Assembly (NCBI GenBank): GCA_964435285.1
Contig: CAYSYA010000014.1
Coordinates: 1 to 30,867 of the forward strand
Direction of reading: 5' to 3'
From: GCA-2718035 sp964435285
GTDB taxonomy: Bacteria > Bacteroidota > Bacteroidia > Flavobacteriales > TMED113
DNA: 30,867 nucleotides
Shown: one piece after another, positions 1 through 7,894 of the stretch
How positions within the stretch are numbered: the stretch's first letter is position 1
How the letters are laid out: each line of letters opens with the position of its first letter
Translations under genes and position numbers: made by a program
The notes under the pieces: model-generated
Told to the model about the DNA's origin: nothing
Database searches by the model: none
The model's input: the letters and a program-made list of their open reading frames with translations, nothing else

Positions 1-355
1 GCCTCCCGTAGGAGTCTGGTCCGTGTCTCAGTACCAGTGTGGGGGATCATCCTCTAAGAACCCCTAAACATCGTTGCCTTGGTGAGCCGTTACCTCACCA
101 ACAAGCTAATGTTGCGCATGTCCATCTATAACCGCCGGAGCTTTAATGTATAAAAGATGCCTTAAATACATATTATGGCGTATTAATCCACTTTTCAGTA
201 GGCTATTCGCCAGTTATAGGTAGGTTACATACGTGTTACGCACCCGTTCGCCGGTCGTCAGCAAAAAAGCAAGCTTTTTTCTGTTACCCCTCGACTTGCA
301 TGTGTTAGGCCTGCCGCTAGCGTTCATCCTGAGCCAGGATCAAACTCTTCATTGT
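1..355 (-). rRNA. rrs: 16S ribosomal RNA, 5' part (partial)
   Basis: Read on the minus strand, the gene begins near 355 with the universal 16S 5' motif (GAGTTTGATCCTGGCTCAG, about 333-347) and runs off the left edge at the conserved 338-region site (ACTCCTACGGGAGGC, bases 15-1). Only about the first 355 nucleotides are present (V1-V2 and the start of the V3 flank). The variable-1 helix (263-280) is an A6/U6 stem closed by G(CUUG)C, which fits an AT-rich genome. The overall pattern is Bacteroidota-like. The exact 5' end is uncertain by a few bases. The rest of the rrn operon lies outside the window. Confidence 0.97.
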
Positions 356-488
356 ATAAGAATTTAAATAATTGTCTAGAATGAATACTCAAATAGAAAT
401 TGGTATTTTACCTTTTTCTCTCAATAAATCAATGAACTAAATTATTACCTTTCTCAAGAAAATAATGTTTTTCTTCACAAAGGGACAG
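356..488 (-). other. rrn operon leader
   Basis: This is the stretch of about 130 nucleotides between the predicted rrn transcription start (near 482) and the mature 16S 5' end. It contains a small 7-bp inverted repeat (AAGAAAA at 456-462 with TTTTCTT at 469-475) that could form a leader hairpin. No open reading frame is evident. Roles in antitermination or 16S processing are inferred from position only. Confidence 0.5.
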
Positions 489-519
489 CAAAAGTAAATT
501 CTTTTTTGACTTTTACCAA
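489..519 (-). promoter_or_regulatory. rrn promoter, Bacteroidota -33/-7 type
   Basis: On the minus strand there is a TTG (519-517), a 20-nt spacer, and TACTTTTG (496-489), matching the Bacteroidota sigma-factor consensus TTG-N~19-TAnnTTTG. The predicted start is near 482, about 125 nt before mature 16S. The -33 element lies only 4 bases beyond the stop codon of cmk, which reads in the same direction. Confidence 0.75.
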
Positions 520-523
520 CTTT

Positions 524-1201
524 TTATATGTTTTTTTTGATATAATTTTTAATAAGAGCTACTTGCTCAAAAATTGTCATGTTACTATTGTCAATTAAAA
601 TTGAATCTTTAACCCTTATTAAAGGGCTATGTTTCCTATTTTTATCAATTAAATCTCTTTTTTTAATATTTTCTGTAACATACTGTTTAGTTATTTTTGA
701 GTTAATTGACTTTAACTCTTTGTACCTTCTTTCTACTCTCACTGGAAAACTAGCTGTTATGAATAACTTTAGTTCAGCAGATGGAAAAACAACAGACCCT
801 ATATCCCTACCCTCCATAACTATAGCTTTTTTTAATCCTAATTTTCTTTGAATATCAACAATTTTTTTTCTTACCTCGTAAATAGTACTTACGTAACTTA
901 CTAAATCTGAAACTCTATTAGTTCTTATTTGTTCAGACATATTTTTACCATTAACAAATAAATAAGAAAGATTATCAATTAATCGAAATTCAAAATTTAG
1001 TTCATCAATTAGCTTAATGATGTTTTGTGAAAAAATTTTGTCCCCTAAAAAAAAATTATTTTTAATTGCAAAAAAAGTTAGAGCTCTATACATGGCTCCA
1101 GTATTTATATGTTTGTAAGACAATTCTTTTGCTAGTGCTTTAGCAAGAGATGATTTTCCTGAAGAAGACTCTCCGTCAATTGCAATTATTATTTTTTTCA
1201 A
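524..1201 (-). CDS. cmk: cytidylate kinase
   Basis: CMP/dCMP kinase (225 aa) phosphorylates CMP and dCMP with ATP in the cytoplasm for pyrimidine salvage and nucleotide supply. The sequence shows a P-loop at residues 10-18 (GESSSGKSS), the TGAMYRAL nucleotide-monophosphate site at about 34-41, and GRDIGSVVFP at 131-140, all typical of bacterial Cmk; the length is normal. The start codon is TTG (1201-1199). It overlaps the TGA stop of porQ as TTGA, and the next in-frame Met lies behind the P-loop at residue 37, so no ATG start is possible. It is the last protein gene of the rpmE2-to-cmk block and is followed at once by the rrn promoter. Translation is probably coupled to porQ. Confidence 0.95.
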   Translation of the reverse strand: MKKIIIAIDGESSSGKSSLAKALAKELSYKHINTGAMYRALTFFAIKNNFFLGDKIFSQNIIKLIDELNFEFRLIDNLSYLFVNGKNMSEQIRTNRVSDLVSYVSTIYEVRKKIVDIQRKLGLKKAIVMEGRDIGSVVFPSAELKLFITASFPVRVERRYKELKSINSKITKQYVTENIKKRDLIDKNRKHSPLIRVKDSILIDNSNMTIFEQVALIKNYIKKNI

Positions 1202-2226
1202 AAAGCAGAAAAATTAGTAGTTAAACCAATACTATTAATCGGATTTGAAAAATGATGAAATTGTCTAGCATAATCAAATTTGAATCGATTAATTTTAAAA
1301 GTAAATCCAAAAGAAAAACCAACCATTGCTTTCCTATTTAAAAGTATCATTTCAGCACGTTTTCTGTTATTGTAGCCAAACCTGAATTGTAAATTTTTTG
1401 AAAATAAAAACTCAGTAGAAAACACACAATGTCTAAGTATTTTTTGCCCAATACCAATTGAGGTATCAGTATTTAAAAAATTAGCTGATTGTGATGAATT
1501 ATTGAATGTTAAATCAAATTTTTCTATATGTTGTAAGGAAAATGTCCATCTTAACGGCATGTGCTGTAGACGATTAGAGACACTTAAAAGTAATTCTAAT
1601 GGTAACCTCTCTCTATTTCCAGAGTAATATGGAATAATTTGATAACCTAAATTCCTTATCATTAAAGTTGATGTAACTTTATTATTATCATTATTATAGA
1701 TAATTGAAAAATCGGACAGTATAGACAAAGATTTTTCAAAATAAAGTTGAGATATAGCAGATTTAATATTAAATCCAAAATTAAAAAATCTTAATGAATC
1801 CAAATTAAATATTTTTTTTGAATGCCCAACTGAAAATAAATATTCAGACGCACTAAATTCTCCTGTTATATTACCAAACTCATCAGTCTCAGAGAAAAAA
1901 CCATAATCAATATAGTTTAAAGAAAATAAAAAAGGATTTTGTTTCTCATTAAAACAATGACCATACAAAACAGAACCGTAATTAATATCTGAATGGTAGT
2001 TAATATAATTAATTGTAAATTTTTTATTCATTTGGGAATTTATCAAGCCTGGATTAAAAGAACCTAAATTTACATCCTGATCTATTACATTTGGAGCATA
2101 ACCTCCAAGTGAATTAATTCTTGGAGATGTTTGTAAATTCAAAAACTCAAAGGTGCTCAATCCACCTATTTGGGAGAGAGAAAAATTAGAAACAAAAAAT
2201 AATGTTATAAATGTAAGCCTAACCAA
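1198..2226 (-). CDS. porQ: type IX secretion system protein PorQ
   Basis: An outer-membrane beta-barrel-like component of the Bacteroidota type IX secretion system (342 aa). A short hydrophobic signal peptide (about residues 1-18, ending near SLSQ) is followed by the family start GGLSTFEFLNL and RINSLGGYAPNVID, then NLGSFNPGLIN. The rest consists of alternating beta-strand-like segments, as expected for the PorQ/PorV fold. PorQ acts in the T9SS attachment apparatus by knowledge of the family; no activity can be read from the sequence. The start is TTG (2226-2224), 11 nt after the lon stop. An in-frame TAG lies just upstream and the next Met is near residue 66, so TTG is the best candidate. 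The gene overlaps cmk by 4 nt. The lon-porQ-cmk order is, as I recall, shared with other flavobacteria. Confidence 0.88.
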   Translation of the reverse strand: MVRLTFITLFFVSNFSLSQIGGLSTFEFLNLQTSPRINSLGGYAPNVIDQDVNLGSFNPGLINSQMNKKFTINYINYHSDINYGSVLYGHCFNEKQNPFLFSLNYIDYGFFSETDEFGNITGEFSASEYLFSVGHSKKIFNLDSLRFFNFGFNIKSAISQLYFEKSLSILSDFSIIYNNDNNKVTSTLMIRNLGYQIIPYYSGNRERLPLELLLSVSNRLQHMPLRWTFSLQHIEKFDLTFNNSSQSANFLNTDTSIGIGQKILRHCVFSTEFLFSKNLQFRFGYNNRKRAEMILLNRKAMVGFSFGFTFKINRFKFDYARQFHHFSNPINSIGLTTNFSAF

Positions 2227-2237
2227 AACAAGCTAAA

Positions 2238-4640
2238 TTAGCTTTTTAAAAGAGCAATATCAAGGACTTCTTCCATTTTATTTACATAGAAAAATTTTAA
2301 TCCTTTAATGTAAGATGGATGAATATCCAATACATCTTTTTTATTTAACTCACATAAAATTATTTTTTTTAAACCAGCTCTCTTTGCGGCAAGTATTTTC
2401 TCCTTAATTCCACCAACAGGTAAAACTTTACCTCTCAGTGTAATCTCACCAGACATTGCTAGATTTTTAGCTACTTTTTTCTTTCTTAACAAAGATGCAA
2501 GGGATGTTAACATAGTAATACCAGCTGAAGGACCATCTTTAGGAACAGCTCCTTCAGGAACATGAATATGAATATCATTTTTTTTGAAAAAATCAGTTTC
2601 TAAATTTTCAACTAAAGATTTAGATTTTAAATACTCTAATGCAATTTTAGATGACTCCTCCATAACTTTACCAATATTACCAGTCATTGTTAATTTCCCC
2701 TTTCCTGAACTATAAGATGACTCAATAAATAATATATCACCTCCTCTTGGGGTCCAAGCCAAGCCAGTTACAACACCAAGATTATCATTATTTTCATATC
2801 TATCTTTTTCAATTTTTTTTGGACCAAGAATTTCAAGAATTGTATTTGAATTTAAATCTTTCTTATATTTCTCATTCAACGCAACATGCTTTGCTGTGTT
2901 TCTGATAATTTTAGCCAATGTTCTCTCTAGATCCCTAACGCCTGATTCCCTGGTGTAATTTTCAATAATACTTTCGAACTCAACTTTACCAATTTTAAGA
3001 TCTTGTAATTTTAATCCATGATCAATTAAAAGTTTAGGAAGTAAATGTTTTTTTGCAATGTGAAACTTTTCATTAATTGTGTAACCTGAAATATCAATTA
3101 ATTCCATCCTATCCCTCAATGCAGGTTCAATAGCACTTATATCATTAGCTGTAGCAATAAAAAGAACTCTTGATAAATCAAAACCAGTTTCAATGTAATT
3201 ATCATAAAATGCATTATTTTGTTCGGGATCTAACATTTCTAGCATTGCCGCAGAAGGATCACCAAATGAATCTCGGCTTAATTTATCAATTTCATCTAAA
3301 ACAAAAACTGGATTGGAAGACTTTGCCCTTTTAATTGATTGAATAACTCTACCTGGCATTGCACCTATGTAAGTTTTACGATGTCCTCGGATTTCTGATT
3401 GATCTCTTAATCCACCTAAAGACATACGAATATAATTTCTACCTAGAGCTGCAGCAATTGATTTACCTAGAGAGGTTTTACCAACTCCCGGAGGCCCATG
3501 CAAACAAATAATTGGAGATCTCATATCACCCTTTAATTTTAAAACAGCTAAATACTCTAATATTCTATTTTTAACTTTTTCCAAACCAAAATGATCTTTA
3601 TTGAGAATTCTTTTAGCTTTATTTAAGTTAAATTGATCTTTAGTAAATTCATTCCAAGGTAAATCAAGAAGCGTTTCTATATATGTTCTCTGAACACCAT
3701 ACTCACCGACTTGTGGATTCATCCTTTGAAGTTTATTTAATTCTTTTTCAAAATGATTTTTAGTTTTTGTATTCCATTTCTTTTCATCTCCTTTTTTTCT
3801 CATGTTTTCAATTTCCTCTTGATGAACATTACCCCCCAATTCTTCTTGAATTGTCTTTAATTGTTGATTTAATAAGTATTCTCTCTGTTGTTCATCTAAA
3901 TCTGATTTAACTTTAGATTGAATTTCATTTTTCATTTCCAATACCTTCAACTCTTCATTTAGAAACTTTAAAGCCATTTTTGTTCTAATTTCTAATGAAG
4001 GTTCCTCTAACATTTTTTGTTTATTTGAAACCTTAAGGTTCATGTTTGAAGAAATAAAATTTACTAAAAAAGAGTTACTCTCTATATTGTTGACAGCAAA
4101 TGCCACTTCAGATGGTATTTTTGGAGACTCTTTAATTACTTTTAATGCAGTATCCTTTAAGGAGCTTATAAGTGCTTTAAAATTATCATTATTTTTTTTG
4201 GGATAATTTTCAATAAAGGTAATTACAGTAGCTTTGAAGTATGGCTCTGTTTGAGTAATTGCTTTTAATTTGATTTTTTTAAGACCTTGAATAATTATAG
4301 TAACTGTTCCGTCTGGCATTTTAAATAATCTCATGATTTTTGCCATAGTACCTACCTTATTTAAATGGCTAGGATCAGGGTTTTCAACAGTTGTGTCGTT
4401 TTGAGAAACCGTACCAATGATTTTTTTTCCAACATAATATTCTTTGACCAATTTTTTAGACTTTTCTCTTCCAACGGTAATAGGAATAACTACTCCAGGA
4501 AAAAGGACTGTATTTTTCAAAGGTAAAATTGGTAATTCCTTAGGTACTTTTGTTGAATTTATTCTTTCTTCATCATCAAGGGATAGAAGTGGAATTAAAT
4601 CAGACTTATCATCTATATTGTCTAAAAAAAATGGATTCAT
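2238..4640 (-). CDS. lon: ATP-dependent endopeptidase La (Lon)
   Basis: Full-length Lon protease (800 aa), a cytoplasmic AAA+ serine protease that removes misfolded and regulatory proteins. An N-terminal substrate-recognition domain (about 33-235, starting ELPILPLKNTVLFPG) is followed by a coiled-coil linker (about 235-300). The AAA+ module has Walker A GPPGVGKTS (382-390) and Walker B VFVLDEID (445-452). The protease domain carries the Ser-Lys dyad S705 (KDGPSAG) and K748 (GGIKEK). The distance between the two matches E. coli S679/K722. Start is ATG at 4640. A 70-nt gap separates it from the glmU-like gene and contains no convincing promoter, so it may be co-transcribed. I see no heat-shock operator. 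Confidence 0.98.
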   Translation of the reverse strand: MNPFFLDNIDDKSDLIPLLSLDDEERINSTKVPKELPILPLKNTVLFPGVVIPITVGREKSKKLVKEYYVGKKIIGTVSQNDTTVENPDPSHLNKVGTMAKIMRLFKMPDGTVTIIIQGLKKIKLKAITQTEPYFKATVITFIENYPKKNNDNFKALISSLKDTALKVIKESPKIPSEVAFAVNNIESNSFLVNFISSNMNLKVSNKQKMLEEPSLEIRTKMALKFLNEELKVLEMKNEIQSKVKSDLDEQQREYLLNQQLKTIQEELGGNVHQEEIENMRKKGDEKKWNTKTKNHFEKELNKLQRMNPQVGEYGVQRTYIETLLDLPWNEFTKDQFNLNKAKRILNKDHFGLEKVKNRILEYLAVLKLKGDMRSPIICLHGPPGVGKTSLGKSIAAALGRNYIRMSLGGLRDQSEIRGHRKTYIGAMPGRVIQSIKRAKSSNPVFVLDEIDKLSRDSFGDPSAAMLEMLDPEQNNAFYDNYIETGFDLSRVLFIATANDISAIEPALRDRMELIDISGYTINEKFHIAKKHLLPKLLIDHGLKLQDLKIGKVEFESIIENYTRESGVRDLERTLAKIIRNTAKHVALNEKYKKDLNSNTILEILGPKKIEKDRYENNDNLGVVTGLAWTPRGGDILFIESSYSSGKGKLTMTGNIGKVMEESSKIALEYLKSKSLVENLETDFFKKNDIHIHVPEGAVPKDGPSAGITMLTSLASLLRKKKVAKNLAMSGEITLRGKVLPVGGIKEKILAAKRAGLKKIILCELNKKDVLDIHPSYIKGLKFFYVNKMEEVLDIALLKS

Positions 4641-4710
4641 ATTTAATGTGTGTTTATACTTTTTTATATAACAATATTTATGCCAAAAAAAAAATATGGC
4701 AAAATGTCAG

Positions 4711-5763
4711 TTAAAACCTAAATGATGATGTCATATGAAAGACTTCAATTAACATATTTTCATAATGAGAAGACATTTTAATAGATCTTCTACTCATTAC
4801 TTTTTTTGCAGTTTCAATTGCTTTTTTAACATTATAATCTTTGTATCCTGAAGACCCGCCCCAAGAAAATGAAGGAACATAATTTCTTGGAAAACTAGAA
4901 CCAAAAATATTACAATTGACACCAACAGTGGTTCCAGTATTAAAAGAGGTATTTATCGCACATTTTGAATGATCACCCAAAAATAGACCTAAAAATTGTT
5001 CTTGAGTATCTTTAAATTTTTTTTCTTCATAATCCCACATTTTAACAGTTTCATAATTATTTTTAAGATTAGAATTACTTGTTCCAGCACCAATATTACA
5101 CCACTCTCCAATAATTGAATGACCCAAAAAACCATGATGAGACTTGTTTGAATATCCTAAAAATATGCAGTTAGAAATTTCTCCCGCAATCTTACAAAAC
5201 GGACCAATAATAGTTGGGCCATAAATTTTTGCTCCCATTTTTATTATAGATCCTTTACTAATGTACACAGGACCTCTTATCATAGCTCCCTCCATAATAG
5301 TAACATCATCCTCGATGAAAATTGGACCTTCTTCATCATTTAAAAATGGACTACTTGAACAATCAACATTGCTTTTATAATGTTTTAAAAAATAAGGCGA
5401 ATCAAGAAAATAAGAAACAGGGGAAACAACAGAGTTATAATTTAATTTTAATAATTTAATTTCATTAAACCAATCTTTTTTATTATCAATATCTTCTTGT
5501 GTTACCAATAATTCAAAGGTTTTAACTTGATCTAAATTAATTGGTGAGTCAGAGAAGATTAAAGTATTTTTTCCCACTTTGAGGTTTATTGGATATAACT
5601 TAGATAAATATTTTCTAGTTATTTGAGAAACCTCACAGCCCAGTAGCTTTTCCCAACGTTCTTTTATTGTACCTCCAAAAACCCTCATTTCACAAAAAGG
5701 ACGGGTTAAAGTAAACGGATAGTACTTTTCTATATTTATTGGATCACAGAGAATGTAATTCAT
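4711..5763 (-). CDS. GlmU-like nucleotidyltransferase/acetyltransferase (Bacteroidota type)
   Basis: A 350-aa protein of the Bacteroidota 'GlmU family', proposed to make UDP-GlcNAc for peptidoglycan and LPS. The N-terminal part (1-135) has the family signature PFTLTRPFCEMR (16-27) and IKERWEKLL but not the classic G-x-G-T-R-M loop of GlmU. The C-terminal part (about 145-290) is a left-handed beta-helix of hexapeptide repeats. KSHHGFLGH with NIGAGT (207-228) resembles the acetyltransferase active-site region of GlmU, including the catalytic His. It is somewhat shorter than the roughly 390 aa I expect. It starts at ATG 5763, 50 nt after rpmE2, and precedes lon. The acetyltransferase half is better supported than the pyrophosphorylase half. 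Confidence 0.85.
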   Translation of the reverse strand: MNYILCDPINIEKYYPFTLTRPFCEMRVFGGTIKERWEKLLGCEVSQITRKYLSKLYPINLKVGKNTLIFSDSPINLDQVKTFELLVTQEDIDNKKDWFNEIKLLKLNYNSVVSPVSYFLDSPYFLKHYKSNVDCSSSPFLNDEEGPIFIEDDVTIMEGAMIRGPVYISKGSIIKMGAKIYGPTIIGPFCKIAGEISNCIFLGYSNKSHHGFLGHSIIGEWCNIGAGTSNSNLKNNYETVKMWDYEEKKFKDTQEQFLGLFLGDHSKCAINTSFNTGTTVGVNCNIFGSSFPRNYVPSFSWGGSSGYKDYNVKKAIETAKKVMSRRSIKMSSHYENMLIEVFHMTSSFRF

Positions 5764-5813
5764 ACTATTTTTATTATGACAATAGGAGTAAAAATTAAGT
5801 ATTTTCTTCTTTT

Positions 5814-6266
5814 TTACTTTTTTTCAGCAGACACTTCCTCTGAAGAAGCATCTCCTTTAGGTGCTTCCTCAATATGTGTTTCCTCTGTAGAGGTTTCCTC
5901 AGTAGAAGTTTCCTCTACAGACGCCTGAACTTTAGGTGTTTCCTCTGTTAATGAAACTTCATCAGCATCAGACTCTTCAGAAGATAGATTTTTATCCTTT
6001 TTTTGATTAACTGACTCATTTTTATTTTTACCAAAACGACTGTAAAATTTATCTATCCTTCCTGCACTATCAACTAACTTCATCTTTCCAGTGTAAAAGG
6101 GATGAGAAGTACTTGTAATCTCTCTTTTTATAAGTGGGTATTCAACACCATCTATTTTAATTGTTTCTTTAGAATCAGCACATGAGCGAGTAATAAAAGT
6201 TTCGCCATTTGACATATCTTTAAAGGCAACTAGTCTGTAGTTTTCTGGATGTACACCTTTTTTCAT
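5814..6266 (-). CDS. rpmE2: 50S ribosomal protein bL31 type B with acidic C-terminal tail
   Basis: Residues 1-80 are a complete type-B L31 (MKKGVHPENYRLVAFKDMSN, SHPFYTGKMKL, GRIDKFYSRFGK). It has only one Cys (C29), so it is the zinc-independent form lacking the Cys pair of type A. Residues 81-150 form an added tail of about 70 aa. The tail is very rich in Glu, Ser and Thr with short repeats (EETSTEETSTEET around 119-130), probably disordered. Usual type-B L31 proteins end near 80-95 aa. It heads the minus-strand block with the glmU-like gene and lon. ATG at 6266 is preceded by an A-rich leader and a possible -7 element. The core call is firm; the role of the tail is unknown. Confidence 0.93.
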   Translation of the reverse strand: MKKGVHPENYRLVAFKDMSNGETFITRSCADSKETIKIDGVEYPLIKREITSTSHPFYTGKMKLVDSAGRIDKFYSRFGKNKNESVNQKKDKNLSSEESDADEVSLTEETPKVQASVEETSTEETSTEETHIEEAPKGDASSEEVSAEKK

Positions 6267-6291
6267 AATATTTTTTTTTTTAAAAGGAAGC

Positions 6292-6299
6292 CAAATTTA
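6292..6299 (-). promoter_or_regulatory. possible -7 element for rpmE2
   Basis: The minus strand reads TAAATTTG (6299-6292), a full match to TAnnTTTG, 26 bases before the rpmE2 ATG. No TTG lies at the right distance for a -33 element, so this is only half of a consensus promoter. Confidence 0.38.
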
Positions 6300-6400
6300 G
6301 TGAATACAAATGAATGGTAAAAATTAATTATGAATAATTTTATAACTAATAATATTATTTTCAATTTGTTATTTCTTAATTTGTAAATAAATTAATCTAT

Positions 6401-7894
6401 ATGAGAGTTATTTATACACTAATTTTAGCAATATTTTTTATTGTTAGCTGTAACAACGAAGATGATATAATTGGAGGGGGGAATTCAGGTTCATTGTCAT
6501 TCTCAGTTGACACATTACTATTTGATACTGTCTTTACAACAGTAGGTTCTGCAACTAGATACTTAAAAGTATACAATAACAGCAATAGTGATATAAATTT
6601 AGAAAATGTATATCTAAATGGAGGAGAAACATCACCTTTCAGAATTAATGTTGACGGAGAAAGTGGAACTGTAGTTAATGATATTTTAATTAGAGCCAAA
6701 GATAGTCTCTATGTATTTGCTGACGTAAATATCAACCCAAACGATGGTTTAAATTCATATTTCATAGAACAAGATAAAATCATTTTTGATTATGATAACA
6801 CTAATCAAAACGTTGATTTAACTGCTTGGGGAATTGATGCGTACTTCTATCCTGGCATCTCCGATCATCAATCAGAATTTCAGTATGTTGATTCAATAGA
6901 TTTTGATGGCGATGGAATTTTTGAATACAAATTTTTCAATATTAACACCTCTTCTTTTTGGAATAATGATAAACCTCATGTTATATATGGTGATTTATGG
7001 GTTACTAACGGAGCAACTTTAAATATTGGAGCTGGCTCTAATATTTATTTACACAATAACTCTAATATAATTGTTACAGAATCTAGTTCTTTGATTATGA
7101 ATGGCGGTCAATCAAATGATCAACTAATTACAGTTCAAGGAGACAGGCTAGAAAGTTATTATCAAAATATTCCAGGTCAATGGGGAAAAATTTGGTTAAC
7201 AGCAGGAAGCATAAATAATAAAATAGAATATACAATTATTCAAAACGGAACAATTGGAATCCAAATTGACTCTACAGTAAACGAAAATCCAAGTTTAGAA
7301 CTCAAAAATACTATCATAAATAATATGTCAGGCCTTGGAATATTAGCTCAAGATTCACACGTAATTGGTGAGAATTTATTAGTCACTAACTGTGGACAAT
7401 TTGGCCTAGCACTAAATTTTGGAGGCAAATATGATTTTAAGCATTGTACCTTTGCAAATTACTACTCTACACTAAGTAGGCAAACACCAAATATTTTCCT
7501 TAACAACTATTATGAAGATATAAATGGGACAATCCAAAATAGAAATCTTGAACAAGCTAATTTTAGCAATTGTATTATTTATGGAGATAATGAAAATGAA
7601 CTTTTACTAGATAATAATAATGAATCTCTATTTAATTATAACTTTGATCACTGTTTAGTAAAAATTGACACGACAATATATAACCCACTTAATGATCCTA
7701 ATTTTAATCAATGTTTAATAAATAGTGACCCAAGGTTTATTGATGTTGATATTTGGAATTTTGAACTTGACTCTATTTCTCCAGCCATAAATATTGGCTC
7801 GGAAACTACCGCAAATCTTGTACCTTATGATATAAACGGTAATTACAGAGTATTACTTCCTGATCTTGGGTGCTTTGAAATGGTCAATTATTAG
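6401..7894 (+). CDS. parallel beta-helix lipoprotein, probably surface-exposed
   Basis: A 497-aa lipoprotein of a family common in Bacteroidota; function unknown. The signal peptide ends in a lipobox with C17 (FIVSC). The following CNNEDD is acidic and resembles the export signal that sends Bacteroidota lipoproteins to the cell surface. Residues 31-125 look like an Ig-like/beta-sandwich region (SLSFSVDTLLFDTVFTTVG). Residues about 185-430 show repeated short strands with turn Asn/Gly (for example NIGAGSNIYLHNNSNIIV, TIIQNGTIGIQID), as in right-handed parallel beta-helices. The C-terminus DINGNYRVLLPDLGCFE resembles the end motif of the polymorphic outer-membrane/choice-of-anchor type proteins. 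Start is ATG at 6401, after a 134-nt divergent gap. Its stop overlaps that of the converging gene. Confidence 0.8.
   Translation: MRVIYTLILAIFFIVSCNNEDDIIGGGNSGSLSFSVDTLLFDTVFTTVGSATRYLKVYNNSNSDINLENVYLNGGETSPFRINVDGESGTVVNDILIRAKDSLYVFADVNINPNDGLNSYFIEQDKIIFDYDNTNQNVDLTAWGIDAYFYPGISDHQSEFQYVDSIDFDGDGIFEYKFFNINTSSFWNNDKPHVIYGDLWVTNGATLNIGAGSNIYLHNNSNIIVTESSSLIMNGGQSNDQLITVQGDRLESYYQNIPGQWGKIWLTAGSINNKIEYTIIQNGTIGIQIDSTVNENPSLELKNTIINNMSGLGILAQDSHVIGENLLVTNCGQFGLALNFGGKYDFKHCTFANYYSTLSRQTPNIFLNNYYEDINGTIQNRNLEQANFSNCIIYGDNENELLLDNNNESLFNYNFDHCLVKIDTTIYNPLNDPNFNQCLINSDPRFIDVDIWNFELDSISPAINIGSETTANLVPYDINGNYRVLLPDLGCFEMVNY

Noticed and set aside
579..851. Plus-strand ORF of 90 codons opposite cmk.
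   Set aside because: Antisense to a complete, well-conserved cmk; no recognisable family and no promoter.
4681..4701. TGCCA...TGGCA inverted repeat between the glmU-like gene and lon, as a terminator.
   Set aside because: Stem of 5 bp with an 11-base loop and no T-run after it in the transcribed direction; weak.
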